DNA of 64,000 bases, from positions 1-64,000 of the forward strand of contig NZ_JAFEUU010000005.1 of the NCBI RefSeq assembly GCF_017355885.1, written 5' to 3'. The stretch's first letter is position 1. The number at the start of each line of letters is the position of its first letter. This DNA is from Sabulicella rubraurantiaca. GTDB taxonomy: Bacteria > Pseudomonadota > Alphaproteobacteria > Acetobacterales > Acetobacteraceae. The notes beneath the pieces were generated by a model, which was not told the DNA's origin, did no database searches, and saw only the letters and a program-made list of their open reading frames with translations. The position numbers were made by a program, and so were the translations under genes. Shown piece after piece: positions 8,292 to 18,217 of this stretch.

Positions 8292-10376
8292 ATGGCGGCG
8301 AATGCTGCGCTCTCCCTCGGCATCGACATCGGGGGCACCTTTACCGACCTCGTGCTGCATGGGCCTACGAGGGAGCGCTCCGGCACCCTGAAGGTGCTGA
8401 CAACCCATGCTGATCCCGTCCAGGGCATCCTGGCAGGGACGCGACGTTTGCTTGAGCAGGCAGGCGTGTCGCCCGGGGAGGTCGGGCGCGTGGTCCATGC
8501 GACGACGCTCTTCACCAACGCGCTGATCGAACGCAAGGGCGCCGTGACGGCGCTGATCACGACCGCGGGCTTCCGCGACCTGCTCCATATCGGGCGCGAA
8601 CGGCGCTACGAGCTATATGACCTCCAGCTCCGTCCGCCGGAGCCTCTCGTGCCGGACGAACTTCGCTTTGAGGTGCCTGAGCGGGTCAAGGCGGATGGCA
8701 CGGTTCTCGTGCCTCTCGACCTCGCAGCACTTGAGCAGCGCGCCGCCGAAGCGGTGGCGATGGGGGCGGAGGCCCTCGCCGTGCTGTTCCTGCACAGCGA
8801 TCTCCATCCGCAGCACGAGATGGAGGCAGTCACGCATCTCGCGAAGCGCTTCCCAGCACTTTCGGTCACGGCCTCGCACGGCATCGTGCGAGAGGTGCGC
8901 GAGTATGACCGTGGCTCGACGGCGACGGCGAACGCCTATGTCGCGCCGCTCGCGGAGCGCTACCTGGCCCGGCTGGGGACCGAACTCGCGACGCTCGGCA
9001 TCGAAGCCCCTCTGCTGCTCATGCTCTCGAATGGCGGGCTCACCCACGTGGCCGAGGCCCGGCGCGCGCCGGTGCAACTGCTTGAGTCGGGCCCGGCGGC
9101 GGGGGCGCTCGCAGCCGCCTTCCTGGCCGGCGAGGGGGAAAGTCGCCTGCTGGCCTTCGACCTCGGCGGCACGACGGCAAAGCTTTGCGTCGTCGAGAAG
9201 GGCGAGCCCGAGGTGGTGTTCGGCTTCGAGGCCGCGCGCCAGGCACGCTTCATCGAGGGAAGCGGTCTGCCGATCCGGATCTCCACCGTCGATCTCATCG
9301 AGATTGGTGCCGGCGGTGGCTCCATCGCTCGCCGCGACCCGATTGGGCTGCTGAAGGTCGGGCCGGACAGCGCGGGATCGGAGCCCGGCCCTGCTTCCTA
9401 TGGGCGAGGTGGCACGCAGCCGACGGTGACCGACGCCAACCTCCTGCTCGGCTACCTTGATCCGGCGAGCTTCGCGGGCGGCCGGCTACCCCTCGACAGG
9501 GACGCGGCAGCCTCGGCGGTGGGGGCGCTGGCGGAGGCGCTCGGCATCGCGCCCGAGGCCGCGGCCTGGGGGATTCATGACGTTGCGACGGAGGCGATGG
9601 CTGGTGCGGCGCGCACGCACCTCGCCGAACGTGGCCGGGACGCCTCGGAGTTCACGCTGGTCTGCACGGGCGGCGGCGGGCCGGTGCACGGGCACCATTT
9701 AGCACGCAAGCTCGGTATCCGGCGCATGATCATTCCGCCCGAGGCGGGCGTCGCCTCCGCGCTGGGCATGCTCGCCGCCCCGCCGCGGGTGGACCGGGTC
9801 ATGAGCCTCGGCCAGCGTCTCGATGCCTGCACGGCCTCCTCCCTCGCCGCCGCCTTCGGCGGGCTGGAGGAGGAGGCGCGCCAAGTGCTCTCCGACGGCG
9901 GGTGGACCGGCGGGGAACTGGCGGCAGGCCGCTTGGTGGACGCGCGCTGCGTCGGCCAGGGCGCGTACATGCCGGTCAACCTGCCGCCTGCGCCCTGGCC
10001 CGAGGAGGACGAGGCGGTGCGGTCCCTTATCCGCGACGCGTTCCGTGTCGCCTATGTCGCGCGCTACAGCCGGCCGCCACCCGCGGTGCCGATCGAGCTT
10101 GTCCATGCTCGCGTCGTGCTGCGTGGCGCCCGGGGCGGGGCGCCCACCGGCGTCGCACCCGAAGCGGAAGCGGGCAGGGCCGCTTCCCGCCAACGACGCA
10201 TCGTCATCGGCGGAGAGGAGCACGAGGCCGCCGTATACCGCCGCGCCGCGCTCCCCGCAGGCTTCAAGGCCGCTGGTCCGGCCCTCGTCGAGGAAGCGGG
10301 CTCGACCCTCGTGGTCGGACCAGATGCGCGCTTCGCCGTGCTGCGCTCGGGCAATATCCTGGTGGAGCTGGGCTGA
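8292..10376 (+). CDS. Hydantoinase/oxoprolinase subunit A (HyuA family)
   Basis: A 694-residue ATP-dependent amidohydrolase subunit. The N-terminal domain opens with the phosphate-binding motif LGIDIGGTFTD of the actin-like ATPase fold. The hydantoinase A domain (about 200-490) contains LLESGPAAGALAA, LAFDLGGTTAK and IGAGGGSIA, and the acetone-carboxylase-like C-terminal domain follows. The family comprises N-methylhydantoinase, 5-oxoprolinase, and the alpha/beta subunits of acetone or acetophenone carboxylase, so the substrate cannot be fixed from sequence. An alternative GTG at 8280 would overlap the tctC stop as GTGA. hyuB follows with a one-base TGATG overlap, which implies stoichiometric co-translation. 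Confidence 0.9.
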   Translation: MAANAALSLGIDIGGTFTDLVLHGPTRERSGTLKVLTTHADPVQGILAGTRRLLEQAGVSPGEVGRVVHATTLFTNALIERKGAVTALITTAGFRDLLHIGRERRYELYDLQLRPPEPLVPDELRFEVPERVKADGTVLVPLDLAALEQRAAEAVAMGAEALAVLFLHSDLHPQHEMEAVTHLAKRFPALSVTASHGIVREVREYDRGSTATANAYVAPLAERYLARLGTELATLGIEAPLLLMLSNGGLTHVAEARRAPVQLLESGPAAGALAAAFLAGEGESRLLAFDLGGTTAKLCVVEKGEPEVVFGFEAARQARFIEGSGLPIRISTVDLIEIGAGGGSIARRDPIGLLKVGPDSAGSEPGPASYGRGGTQPTVTDANLLLGYLDPASFAGGRLPLDRDAAASAVGALAEALGIAPEAAAWGIHDVATEAMAGAARTHLAERGRDASEFTLVCTGGGGPVHGHHLARKLGIRRMIIPPEAGVASALGMLAAPPRVDRVMSLGQRLDACTASSLAAAFGGLEEEARQVLSDGGWTGGELAAGRLVDARCVGQGAYMPVNLPPAPWPEEDEAVRSLIRDAFRVAYVARYSRPPPAVPIELVHARVVLRGARGGAPTGVAPEAEAGRAASRQRRIVIGGEEHEAAVYRRAALPAGFKAAGPALVEEAGSTLVVGPDARFAVLRSGNILVELG

Positions 10377-11950
10377 TGATGCATCTCGACCCCGTCACGC
10401 TGGAACTGGTCTGGACGCGGCTCATCGCGGCCGTGGACGAGGCGGCGAAGGCGATCGTCCGTACCTCCTTCTCGACCCTTTCCAACGAGGCGAACGACTT
10501 TGCCTGCGTGCTCACGGATACAGAAGGCCGTTCGCTCGCGCAGAACACGGGCTCCATCCCGAGCTTCATCGGCACGTTGCCTGGGACGGTGCGTGCTGTC
10601 CGCGCGGCATTCCCGCCGGATCAGATGCAGCCGGGTGACGTGTTCATCACGAACAATCCCTGGATCGGCACTGGCCACCTCAACGACATCTCGATCGTGC
10701 GACCGATCTTCCTCGGCAGCCGCGTCGTGGGCTTTGCAGCCACAACGAGCCACGTGCCGGATATCGGCGGCCGCATCCGAAGCACCGAGGCGCGCGAGCT
10801 GTTCGAGGAAGGCTTCCACATCCCGCCGATGCGCCTGATGCGCGGTGAGGTAGTGGACGCTACACTCCTGACCCTCCTGCGAGCCAATGTCCGGACGCCG
10901 GACCAGACCGAGGGCGATGTCTGGGCTCAGGTCGGCGCGGTGACCCTCATCGAGGACCGGGTCTGCCGAGCGCTGGAGGATCACCGGATGGCAGACCTCT
11001 CGTCCGTTGCCTCAGAGATCTTCGACCGCTCCGAGGCCGAGATGCGACGGCGCATCGCGCTGCTGCCCGAAGGCACTTGGCGCGCCACCATGGAGACGGA
11101 CGGCCTGGAGGAGCCTTTCACCTTCAATGTCGAGGTCACTCTGCGCGGCGGCGAGGTCACGGTGGATTTTGCTGGGACGAGCCCGCAGCAGCGCCGCGCC
11201 GTGAACTGTGTCATGGCCTACACCACGGCGATGACCAATTTCGCGCTGAAGGCGCTGCTCCTGCCCGAACTGCCTAACAACGAAGGCGTGTTCCGGCCGA
11301 TCCGCGTCCTGGCGCCCGAGGGGTGTATCCTGAACCCACGCCATCCCGCCGCCGTCGGGGGACGCGCCGCGACCGGCCATTATGTGCCGGTCATGATCTT
11401 CACCGCCCTGGCCGAGGCGCTGCCGGGCAAGGTGCGCGCCGCACCGGGAAGCCCGCTCTGGATCATGAACCTGGCCGGCACCGATGCGCGGGGACAGACC
11501 TTTGCCAACGTCATGTTCTTCAATGGCGGGACAGGCGCGGGCGCGACCCAAGGTGGGGCGGACTGCATCTCGTGGCCGTCCAACATCTCTGCGACGCCCA
11601 TCGAGGTGGCCGAGCGGACTGCGCCGGTGGTCATCCACTGCAAGGCCCTTCGGCCAGACTCCGGTGGCGCCGGGAGCCACCGGGGTGGCCGGGGACAGGA
11701 GGTCTTGGTGGAGTGCGAGGCGGAGGACGTCGCCGCCGTCTTCGTGACGGAGCGCCTGCGGTTCGCGGCACATGGCCTATTCGGCGGCACGTCCGGCGCC
11801 AAGGGCGAGGTGCTGATCGACGACGTGGCCGTGGACACGCGGCAGCTCCAGATGCTGCGGAAGGGCAGCCGCGTCACCATCCGCACGCCTGGCGGCGGCG
11901 GCTACGGCCCTGTCGGAGGTGGGGGCACCGGATCCCAGGGGCTTGGCTGA
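10376..11950 (+). CDS. Hydantoinase/oxoprolinase subunit B (HyuB family)
   Basis: 524 residues, matching the usual HyuB length. Family blocks are LDPVTLELVWTRL at the N-terminus, EANDFACVLTD, PGDVFITNNPW, GTGHLNDISIVRP and the glycine-rich C-terminal IRTPGGGGYGPV. It forms the partner subunit of HyuA. The start overlaps the hyuA stop (TGATG), and a second ATG follows immediately at 10379. The gene ends 132 bases before an acyl-CoA ligase on the same strand, possibly the end of the operon. Confidence 0.9.
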   Translation: MMHLDPVTLELVWTRLIAAVDEAAKAIVRTSFSTLSNEANDFACVLTDTEGRSLAQNTGSIPSFIGTLPGTVRAVRAAFPPDQMQPGDVFITNNPWIGTGHLNDISIVRPIFLGSRVVGFAATTSHVPDIGGRIRSTEARELFEEGFHIPPMRLMRGEVVDATLLTLLRANVRTPDQTEGDVWAQVGAVTLIEDRVCRALEDHRMADLSSVASEIFDRSEAEMRRRIALLPEGTWRATMETDGLEEPFTFNVEVTLRGGEVTVDFAGTSPQQRRAVNCVMAYTTAMTNFALKALLLPELPNNEGVFRPIRVLAPEGCILNPRHPAAVGGRAATGHYVPVMIFTALAEALPGKVRAAPGSPLWIMNLAGTDARGQTFANVMFFNGGTGAGATQGGADCISWPSNISATPIEVAERTAPVVIHCKALRPDSGGAGSHRGGRGQEVLVECEAEDVAAVFVTERLRFAAHGLFGGTSGAKGEVLIDDVAVDTRQLQMLRKGSRVTIRTPGGGGYGPVGGGGTGSQGLG

Positions 11951-12010
11951 CCCGGCAATGCACGACAGAGCCTGATCATAAATCATTCCGCTGCCGTGCT
12001 GCGGTGCTAA

Positions 12011-12028
12011 GCTCCGCGGCGACGGAGC
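12011..12028. terminator. GC-rich hairpin between hyuB and the acyl-CoA ligase gene
   Basis: GCTCCG (12011-12016) and CGGAGC (12023-12028) form a perfect 6-bp stem with a 6-base loop, 61 bases after the hyuB stop. No T-run follows, so it is at best a weak or Rho-assisted terminator. Confidence 0.25.
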
Positions 12029-12082
12029 AGGCTGAGCGGCTGTGACTTCGGAGGCCTGCCTCGAGAATGGAGGGAGGACGCC

Positions 12083-13726
12083 ATGCTGGGCCTGATGCAG
12101 GACTGGCCGCTCTTGATGCACTGCGTCATCGATCATGCGGCCCAGCAGCATCCTCAGCGCGAGGTGATCTCGCGCTCCGTCGAGGGGCCGATCCACCACA
12201 CCAATTACGCTGCCATCCGCCGGAGAGCGCTTCGCTTGGCGCAGTGCTTGACCCGGTCGGGCATTCGCCAGGGCGACCGCGTGGCGACGATGGCTTGGAA
12301 CACGTCGCGCCACCTGGAGGCTTGGTACGGCATCACCGGCATCGGGGCGATCTACCATACGGTAAATCCCCGCCTGTTCGAGAAGGAACTGGTGTGGATC
12401 CTGAACCACGCCGAGAGCCGGCTGATCCTGGCCGACCTCAGCTTCGTGCCTCTGCTCGAGAAGATCGCACACGTCCTTCCTCACATCGAGCGCTACGTCA
12501 TCCTGACCGACGCCGCGCATATGCCGAGCACGAGTTTGCGCGGTGCGGTGGCCTATGAGGACTGGTTGGGACAGGTGGATGGTGATTTCGTGTGGGCCAG
12601 CCTCGATGAGAACACGGCCGCTGGCCTCTGCTACACCTCCGGCACCACCGGGGAGCCAAAGGGTGTCCTCTACAGCCACCGGTCGAATCTCCTGGCGGCC
12701 TTGAGCTGGAATGGCGGCAACGGCTTCGGCTTCAACGCGGCGGAACGCGTGATGGCGGTCGTTCCGATGTTCCATGCCAATGGCTGGTTGCTGCCCCTGT
12801 GTGCTCCGATTGCCGGTGCCGCGATGATCCTGCCCGGAGCGAAGCTGGACGCCGCGTCGCTGCACGAGATGGCCGAGATCGGGCGCGCGACCTACGCCGC
12901 GGCTGTCCCGACCCTTTGGACGATGCTGCTCCAGTACCTCGACGCAACGGGGGCAAAACTCTCGACGCTGCGGCGCGTCGGGATCGGGGGTGCGGCCGTG
13001 CCCCGATCCCTCATCCAGGCCTATGACGAACGCTACGGTGTGCGCGTCGACCACGGATGGGGAATGACGGAGACCTCACCAGCGGGAACATGCAACACGC
13101 CCAAGCCAGAGGTCGCGGGCCTGGAAGGGGAGGCGGAGCTCGACCGCCGCGAGAAGCAAGGCTTCCCGCACTTTACGGTGGAGCTGAAGATCACCGATGA
13201 CGAGGGCACGGAGCTGCCGTGGGACGGGAAGACCGCGGGGCGCCTGAAGGTGCGTGGCCCCGCTGTCGCCCGGGCCTATTATGGGCGGGATGGCTCGGTG
13301 CTGGATGGGGAGGGCTTTCTCGACACGGGTGACATCGCGACGATTGATCCCCACGGGTATATGCAGATCACGGACCGCGCGAAGGACCTGATCAAGTCCG
13401 GCGGGGAGTGGATTTCCTCGGTCGCCTTGGAGAACGCGGCGGCTGGTCATCCCGACATCGCCGAAGCCGCCGCGATCGCGGTGCCGCATCCGCGCTGGGG
13501 GGAACGACCCCTGCTCCTGGTCGTGCCCAAGCCGAACACCGCCCCGACGCGGCAAGAGATTATCGCCTTTCTCCAAGGCAAGCTTGCCAAGTGGTGGCTT
13601 CCTGACAACGTCGCCTTCATGGGCGAATTGCCTCACACGGCCACCGGCAAGGTGGACAAGAAGGCGCTTCGCCTTCTCATGCGCGACCGCCAATCGGCTG
13701 AGGAGGCAGAGCTTCCTGCCCCTTAG
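12083..13726 (+). CDS. AMP-dependent acyl-CoA ligase (fatty-acid/medium-chain CoA ligase family)
   Basis: 547 residues of the adenylate-forming superfamily: ATP plus carboxylate plus CoA gives acyl-CoA, AMP and PPi. The ATP-binding loop is [11 protein letters not shown] (184-194), A5 is [10 protein letters not shown], and the hinge/A8 region is [16 protein letters not shown]10 is [11 protein letters not shown] with the catalytic Lys523. The close spacing of motifs and the N-terminal GLMQDWPLL resemble the DM/AlkK-type medium- and long-chain ligases. RBS GGAGGACGCC lies just upstream of the ATG. It follows hyuB on the same strand, but the 132-base gap with a hairpin suggests its own expression. 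Confidence 0.92.
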   Translation: MLGLMQDWPLLMHCVIDHAAQQHPQREVISRSVEGPIHHTNYAAIRRRALRLAQCLTRSGIRQGDRVATMAWNTSRHLEAWYGITGIGAIYHTVNPRLFEKELVWILNHAESRLILADLSFVPLLEKIAHVLPHIERYVILTDAAHMPSTSLRGAVAYEDWLGQVDGDFVWASLDENTAAGLCYTSGTTGEPKGVLYSHRSNLLAALSWNGGNGFGFNAAERVMAVVPMFHANGWLLPLCAPIAGAAMILPGAKLDAASLHEMAEIGRATYAAAVPTLWTMLLQYLDATGAKLSTLRRVGIGGAAVPRSLIQAYDERYGVRVDHGWGMTETSPAGTCNTPKPEVAGLEGEAELDRREKQGFPHFTVELKITDDEGTELPWDGKTAGRLKVRGPAVARAYYGRDGSVLDGEGFLDTGDIATIDPHGYMQITDRAKDLIKSGGEWISSVALENAAAGHPDIAEAAAIAVPHPRWGERPLLLVVPKPNTAPTRQEIIAFLQGKLAKWWLPDNVAFMGELPHTATGKVDKKALRLLMRDRQSAEEAELPAP

Positions 13727-13850
13727 GGTCCGGCCTCAAAGGCCGAAATGGCTGATTGAGCCGGGGCCGGGCCCTGCGAACAGCTTGCGCTGGCACTCCC
13801 CCCTCCCTCTCTGGGTATAAAAGGCCCAGGCATGATTTGAGGGGGCGGAA

Positions 13851-14765
13851 TTGAGGGGCCAGGAAAGCGCAGTGGTGCTCGACATCGAGACGGTCCCCGA
13901 TCTGGATGCGGCACGGCTTCTGCTGGGCTTCGGGCCGGGCGCGCCACGCGAGGAGGTGCGCGCCGCCCTGACGGAGCATTGCCGCCGGCCCGGGCAGGCG
14001 GACGACGCGATCTTCATCAAGCCGATCCTCCAGAAGGTCGCTGCCATCTCGGTCATCCTGTGCCACCGGATGCACGGGCAGGGCCCGTGGGAGGTGGAAC
14101 TCCTCCAGACCCGCCATACGGGCGACCTGTCCGAACGGGACGTGCTGGAGCGGCTGGACCGGCTGATGGGGGAGCGCCCGCAGACCGCGAAGCAACCCTG
14201 CATCGTCGGCTGGAACACATCCGGCTTCGACCTGCCGGTCCTTCGCTTCCGTGTCGTCGCCACTCGCCTGCGTGCGCCCAACCTCACCTTCCGCCAGCCA
14301 TCGGACATGCCGGACTGGAAGTGGGAGAAGGAGAGGGGGTCACGCCCCCCGCACGACTACTGGAAGCGCTACGCCGATTGTCATCTTGATCTGATGGAGG
14401 TGCTGGCGAACTGGTCGTCTGGCCCCCGGTGCAAGCTGGTGGAGATCGCGGCCGCGCTCGGCCTACCCGGCAAGGCCGGAGGCGTGGAGGGTTCCATGGT
14501 GGAAACCATGGTGGAGGAGGGGCGGATCGAGGAGGTCGGGCGCTATTGCGAGGGCGATGTGGGCCTGCTGTTCGGCGTCTGGCTCCGCTACCAGCTCAGC
14601 TGCGGTCAGCTCGACAATCAGGCGCATGCGCTGAGCTGGCGGTCCTTCGCCCGGTGCGTGCGCAGCCGTGCCGTGCCGTTCGACCATCTGCAGCCGCTAC
14701 TGGACGTGGCCGATGAGGAAGCCCGCCTCGCTGGGTTTATCCCGGCCGAACCCGCCTTGGCGTGA
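13851..14765 (+). CDS. PolB-like 3'-5' exonuclease (DnaQ/RNase H fold, DNA_pol_B_exo2 family)
   Basis: A 304-residue protein of the predicted 3'-5' exonuclease family related to the proofreading domain of family B polymerases. Exo I is VLDIETVPD with its Asp-x-Glu pair, Exo II is GWNTSGFDLPVL, and Exo III is near YCEGDV. The polymerase domain is absent, which is normal for this family. I accept the TTG at 13851 after GAGGGGGCGG; a GTG at 13872 is the alternative. The gene stands alone, 124 bases after the ligase. Its physiological role is not established in the family. Confidence 0.85.
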   Translation: MRGQESAVVLDIETVPDLDAARLLLGFGPGAPREEVRAALTEHCRRPGQADDAIFIKPILQKVAAISVILCHRMHGQGPWEVELLQTRHTGDLSERDVLERLDRLMGERPQTAKQPCIVGWNTSGFDLPVLRFRVVATRLRAPNLTFRQPSDMPDWKWEKERGSRPPHDYWKRYADCHLDLMEVLANWSSGPRCKLVEIAAALGLPGKAGGVEGSMVETMVEEGRIEEVGRYCEGDVGLLFGVWLRYQLSCGQLDNQAHALSWRSFARCVRSRAVPFDHLQPLLDVADEEARLAGFIPAEPALA

Positions 14766-15011
14766 CCGCAAGCGCGGCTTGCCGCGTCTTCATTTCTGGC
14801 ATCCGTGCAGACAGGTATTCCGTGCGCGGCTACCTGGGCTTCAAAAACCGGCACTTGCCGGGCTGATCTTCTTGGATAGGGATTGTGGCGAAGGGGCCGA
14901 CCCCTGGGCGACGAGATCAATGGGGCTGGCGAAACAGGGCTCCACGGTCCGACCGCCAAGACGAAAAATGATCCGGGACGCAGACGCAGTGAGCAGTTGC
15001 AGGGCAGGCGA

Positions 15012-16208
15012 GTGAATACACGGCTTCTTGATTGGCTGCGTGGCTTCCTGCCCGCCCCCATGACCGTCAGCAAAGCCGAAAGGCTTCGGGGGTGCTTCGG
15101 CGCGCTGACCGGCCTTCTGCTGATCAGCATCATCTCGGTCCACGGTACCGGCGCCTGGTCCACTTTGCCTTTGCTGACCGCACCATTGGGCGCCTCAGCC
15201 GTTCTCCTGTTCGCGGTGCCGTCCAGCCCACTTGCACAGCCCTGGTCCGTGGTCGGAGGGAACATTGTCTCCGCGCTGGCCGGGGTGACTTGTGCCCGCT
15301 TGATCGGTGACCCCCTCTTCGCTGCTCCCGTGGCCGCGGCACTCGCGATCGGCGCGATGTTCTCGCTGCGGTGCCTCCATCCTCCAGGAGGAGCCATCGC
15401 CCTCACGGCCGTCCTTGGCGGGCCAGCGGTGACCTCGGCAGGGTACGAATTCATCCTGTCTCCGGTCGCGGTCAGCTCGCTTCTGCTCACCACGGCGGCG
15501 CTCGCCTTCAACAACGCGACCCGCCGGGCTTATCCGCATCCTCAACACGTCTCCGGCACCCATCCGCATCTCACTTCGGATGGGAAGCCGACCGAGCGCG
15601 TCGGCGTGAGCAAGGGTGACCTCGACGCGGCTCTTCAGCAGCGTGATGAGCTCCTCGATATCAGCCGGAACGATTTGGAGGAGTTGGTTCAGGCGGTGGA
15701 GATGCGCGCCTATCGCCGCCGCTTCGGACAGATCACCTGTGCCGACATCATGTCTCGCGACGTGGTCACTGCGCGGCATGACACCTCGCTGAGGGAGGCC
15801 TGGTTGCTGTTGCGCCAGCATGACATCCGGGCTCTGCCTGTGATTGACCCGAAGCGGCAGGTAATCGGCATGATTTCTGACGTCGATTTGCTTGCCGTTG
15901 CGGAAAATGGCCAGTTCGATGCGCCAAACTCGTGGTTTCTCCGCCTCATCCGCTGCTCTGGCAGAACGCTTGTTGGTCGGCCGAGGGTCGTGGGGCAGGT
16001 CATGGCACGTGGCATTCGGACCGTGACGCAGGAGAAGCATGCCGTGGAGCTGGTTCCCCTGCTGGCCGGTGCCGGCTTGCGGCACGTCGTTGTTGTCGAT
16101 GAGCAGCAGAGGCTGGCAGGGATCATCTCCCAGGCAGACCTGATAGCGGCGCTGTACCGAGGCAATCTTGAGGACGAGGCGCCTCGGGCCGACCGGCAGG
16201 CAGCATGA
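15012..16208 (+). CDS. HPP-family membrane protein with two CBS domains
   Basis: 398 residues. The N-terminal HPP domain (about 25-170) has four predicted membrane segments and the defining His-Pro-Pro at 123-125 in CLHPPGGAIALTAVLGG. A linker leads to CBS domain 1 (about 245-300, ITCADIMSRDVV) and CBS domain 2 (about 330-388, VMARGIRTV). CBS pairs bind adenosyl ligands. Plant and cyanobacterial HPP proteins have been linked to nitrite transport, but the bacterial HPP-CBS type has no firm function. I chose the GTG at 15012 because the family begins near LLDWLRGFLPAPM. Nothing recognisable lies in the 246 bases upstream. Confidence 0.88.
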   Translation: MNTRLLDWLRGFLPAPMTVSKAERLRGCFGALTGLLLISIISVHGTGAWSTLPLLTAPLGASAVLLFAVPSSPLAQPWSVVGGNIVSALAGVTCARLIGDPLFAAPVAAALAIGAMFSLRCLHPPGGAIALTAVLGGPAVTSAGYEFILSPVAVSSLLLTTAALAFNNATRRAYPHPQHVSGTHPHLTSDGKPTERVGVSKGDLDAALQQRDELLDISRNDLEELVQAVEMRAYRRRFGQITCADIMSRDVVTARHDTSLREAWLLLRQHDIRALPVIDPKRQVIGMISDVDLLAVAENGQFDAPNSWFLRLIRCSGRTLVGRPRVVGQVMARGIRTVTQEKHAVELVPLLAGAGLRHVVVVDEQQRLAGIISQADLIAALYRGNLEDEAPRADRQAA

Positions 16209-16255
16209 CCATCAACTGTGGACCAGGCTGCGGGTCCTGAGCATGCATTCACCTC

Positions 16256-16272
16256 GGCTTAGGGTCTAAGCC
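16256..16272. terminator. Perfect 7-bp hairpin after the HPP-CBS gene
   Basis: GGCTTAG (16256-16262) and CTAAGCC (16266-16272) enclose the three bases GGT. The hairpin begins 48 bases after the HPP-CBS stop and is compact enough to terminate transcription, though no T-run follows. It also marks the border with the decayed transporter remnant. Confidence 0.35.
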
Positions 16273-16295
16273 TATGGCGCGGCGGCCGCCATCAT

Positions 16296-16538
16296 TTGCT
16301 CCCGAGCCGCACTCCGAAACAGCCGGGCGGAATCGTCCCGCCTGAGCGGATGACGGCCGTAAGCTTCACGGCAGTCCCGCGCAGCCTTGCCGCGGATGCG
16401 AGCCCGGCGCTGGCCGGTGCGGAGTTCGCGGCTGGCTGGCAGACGGCGCCATTCATCGCCTGCGCGATCCTGAAGATCGCCTACGACCTCGCACTCCTCT
16501 GGGCGTTCCGCCACATTAAGCCGCCCGAAGAACGCTGA
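16296..16538 (+). pseudogene. C-terminal remnant of an MFS transporter
   Basis: An 80-codon frame starting with an arbitrary TTG. From about 16326 onward it reads like the last 70 residues of a drug/metabolite MFS permease: PPERMTAVSFTAVPRSLA, then SPALAGA, a hydrophobic stretch (TAPFIACAILKIAYDLALLWAF) and a charged tail HIKPPEER. The rest of a 400-residue transporter is absent: the preceding bases are non-coding or belong to the HPP-CBS gene. This looks like deletion debris rather than a functional small protein. Confidence 0.6.
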
Positions 16539-16578
16539 CGGGCCCCATTGTCTTCGGTGCTTGATGAGTCGCTGCGGC

Positions 16579-17004
16579 TCAGGCCGTCTCTCCGAAGCCA
16601 AGCTGCCGCGCCTGCGCAGCTCCGTCGCGGGCGCCCCAACGCCGGGTGATCCGGCCCTCTGCGTTGAACTCGAACCACTCCATCGCGACGAGTTCGTAGG
16701 AGCGTCCCGTCGGCTCGCCCATATCGAGGAAAGGACCCGTCCAGCGGCCGCGCTCGGTGTACCGGGCCGCCACTCGGTTCCCCTCGGCGGCTAGGTCTTC
16801 GATGGTGAGCTCCATGTTCAGGCCGTCGCGCAGCTGGTGCCAGACCGATCCCGGGCCAAGGGCCTTCTCGATCGGTGCGCTCCCGGTCACGCCCTGGATC
16901 GTTGCGTCAGGCGTGAAGAGCTCGCGCAGCCTCTCCCAGTTGCCGCTGTTGAGCGCGGCGACATAGGACCGCACCATGGTCTTGTTGGCTTCTGTGCCTG
17001 ACAT
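16579..17004 (-). CDS. SnoaL-like/NTF2-fold protein
   Basis: A 141-residue single-domain protein of the NTF2-like SnoaL (ester cyclase) family. Features are the N-terminal helix NKTMVRSYVAALNSGNWE, LFTPDATIQG, and the C-terminal strands VAMEWFEFNAEGRITRRWG. Members include polyketide cyclases and many carrier proteins of unknown substrate. The ATG at 17004 is preferred over an in-frame TTG at 17022. It is convergent with the MFS remnant and stands alone, so context gives no function. Confidence 0.8.
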   Translation of the reverse strand: MSGTEANKTMVRSYVAALNSGNWERLRELFTPDATIQGVTGSAPIEKALGPGSVWHQLRDGLNMELTIEDLAAEGNRVAARYTERGRWTGPFLDMGEPTGRSYELVAMEWFEFNAEGRITRRWGARDGAAQARQLGFGETA

Positions 17005-17191
17005 CGTAGCTGCCCTCTTCAAGTCAGCGGACCGCTAGCATTTCCGGAACTTCTTGAGCAGCGCTCCGTGAAGACCTGACCGCACGGGCCACTATCGGCG
17101 AGGCCGCATCACGTTCGCTTTCAGCGAATCAGGTCCTATCCGAACTCACATGCGGATTCTGACGGGGCCTTTTGATCGCGGAAGGTGCCAC

Positions 17192-17950
17192 TTAACGGCC
17201 CATGCGAGTGAGCGCGACACCGACTGGATTGTTCGCGACTTGGATGAGGCCGTCGAAGGGTGCCTCCATCTCAAGGACCAGGAACACCGACGTGCCGATG
17301 GCATAGGCGCAGACAGCGAGTGTCCCGACCACGACGCTGTTTCGCGGCGCGTTCAGGCCGAAGCCAACCAGGATGAAAGTCACCCACGAAGTCAGCACGA
17401 ACAGGAACGCCGGCCGGATTGGCAGGTCCCGTCGCTCGAGCAGCTCCCATCGCGCCTTAAGAAGCGCCCCGCTGCCGGTCAGCGCCTGATCGCGGAGCCA
17501 GGTCTGGTTGGCATTCACTGGCTCGAGGGAAAGGATGGCCAAGCGGACCCGCTCAAGCGCGACGCCGGGCGGGAGGTTCTGTTCCAGCAGATCATGCTCG
17601 GACTGTATCCAGCCGTTCCTCAGCATGGCTTCGGCGTAGTGTCGCAGCAGGTCCCGGATGGGATTCGCCTCGGCTCCGTAAGCGCCAAGGATCTGGTCAA
17701 CCTCGATCAGGTTGACAGAGGCACTGCGAACGATCCGGTCTGCTGTGTCGAGCGAGTCCTTCGCGGTTGCGATCAGGAAACCAAGCACCAGCGCTGCGAG
17801 GATGGAGAGCATGCTGGTGCCAAGCCGCACCGCGTCGGTCGTCTCCTTGGTGAGATGCTGTTCAGCGAGGAAACGGCTGAGCAGGAGCCCCGCTGCGCCG
17901 CCAGCAAAAGCACAGAGAGACACTGCGAGTGCGATAACGCTTGCCGTCAT
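17192..17950 (-). CDS. DUF4239 (bestrophin-like) membrane protein
   Basis: About 252 residues with two N-terminal membrane helices (SVIALAVSLCAFAGGAAGLL and SMLSILAALVLGFLIATAKD), a soluble helical middle part (about 70-180), and two C-terminal helices (FVLTSWVTFILVGFGL and VVVGTLAVCAYAIGTSVFLVLEM) ending in a short PFDGLIQV motif. This is the arrangement of DUF4239 proteins, distantly related to bestrophin channels; function is unproven. The start is uncertain: ATG at 17950 or 18004, neither with a good RBS. Confidence 0.75.
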   Translation of the reverse strand: MTASVIALAVSLCAFAGGAAGLLLSRFLAEQHLTKETTDAVRLGTSMLSILAALVLGFLIATAKDSLDTADRIVRSASVNLIEVDQILGAYGAEANPIRDLLRHYAEAMLRNGWIQSEHDLLEQNLPPGVALERVRLAILSLEPVNANQTWLRDQALTGSGALLKARWELLERRDLPIRPAFLFVLTSWVTFILVGFGLNAPRNSVVVGTLAVCAYAIGTSVFLVLEMEAPFDGLIQVANNPVGVALTRMGR

Positions 17951-18217
17951 GGAGGAGGGCCCCGTCGTCGAAGCACGGTGTGGCGGCTCGTGTCGCGTGT
18001 CCATGTTTTTCTTGCTGCTGACGTTTCCGCTCAAATCTGCTGAAGCCAGCTGCTGCTGAGGCGGACGATGACCAGAGATCTTTTGTAGAGGCTGCGAACA
18101 AGCGAGGGATTCGAGCCGGTTCCGCAGCTGGACCATGGAGCGTGGCCGGCACGGATCTCTTGCGCACGCTCGTCATTGCGGGACTGCTGCCGACAGAAGC
18201 CAAGCCGGATAAACAAA

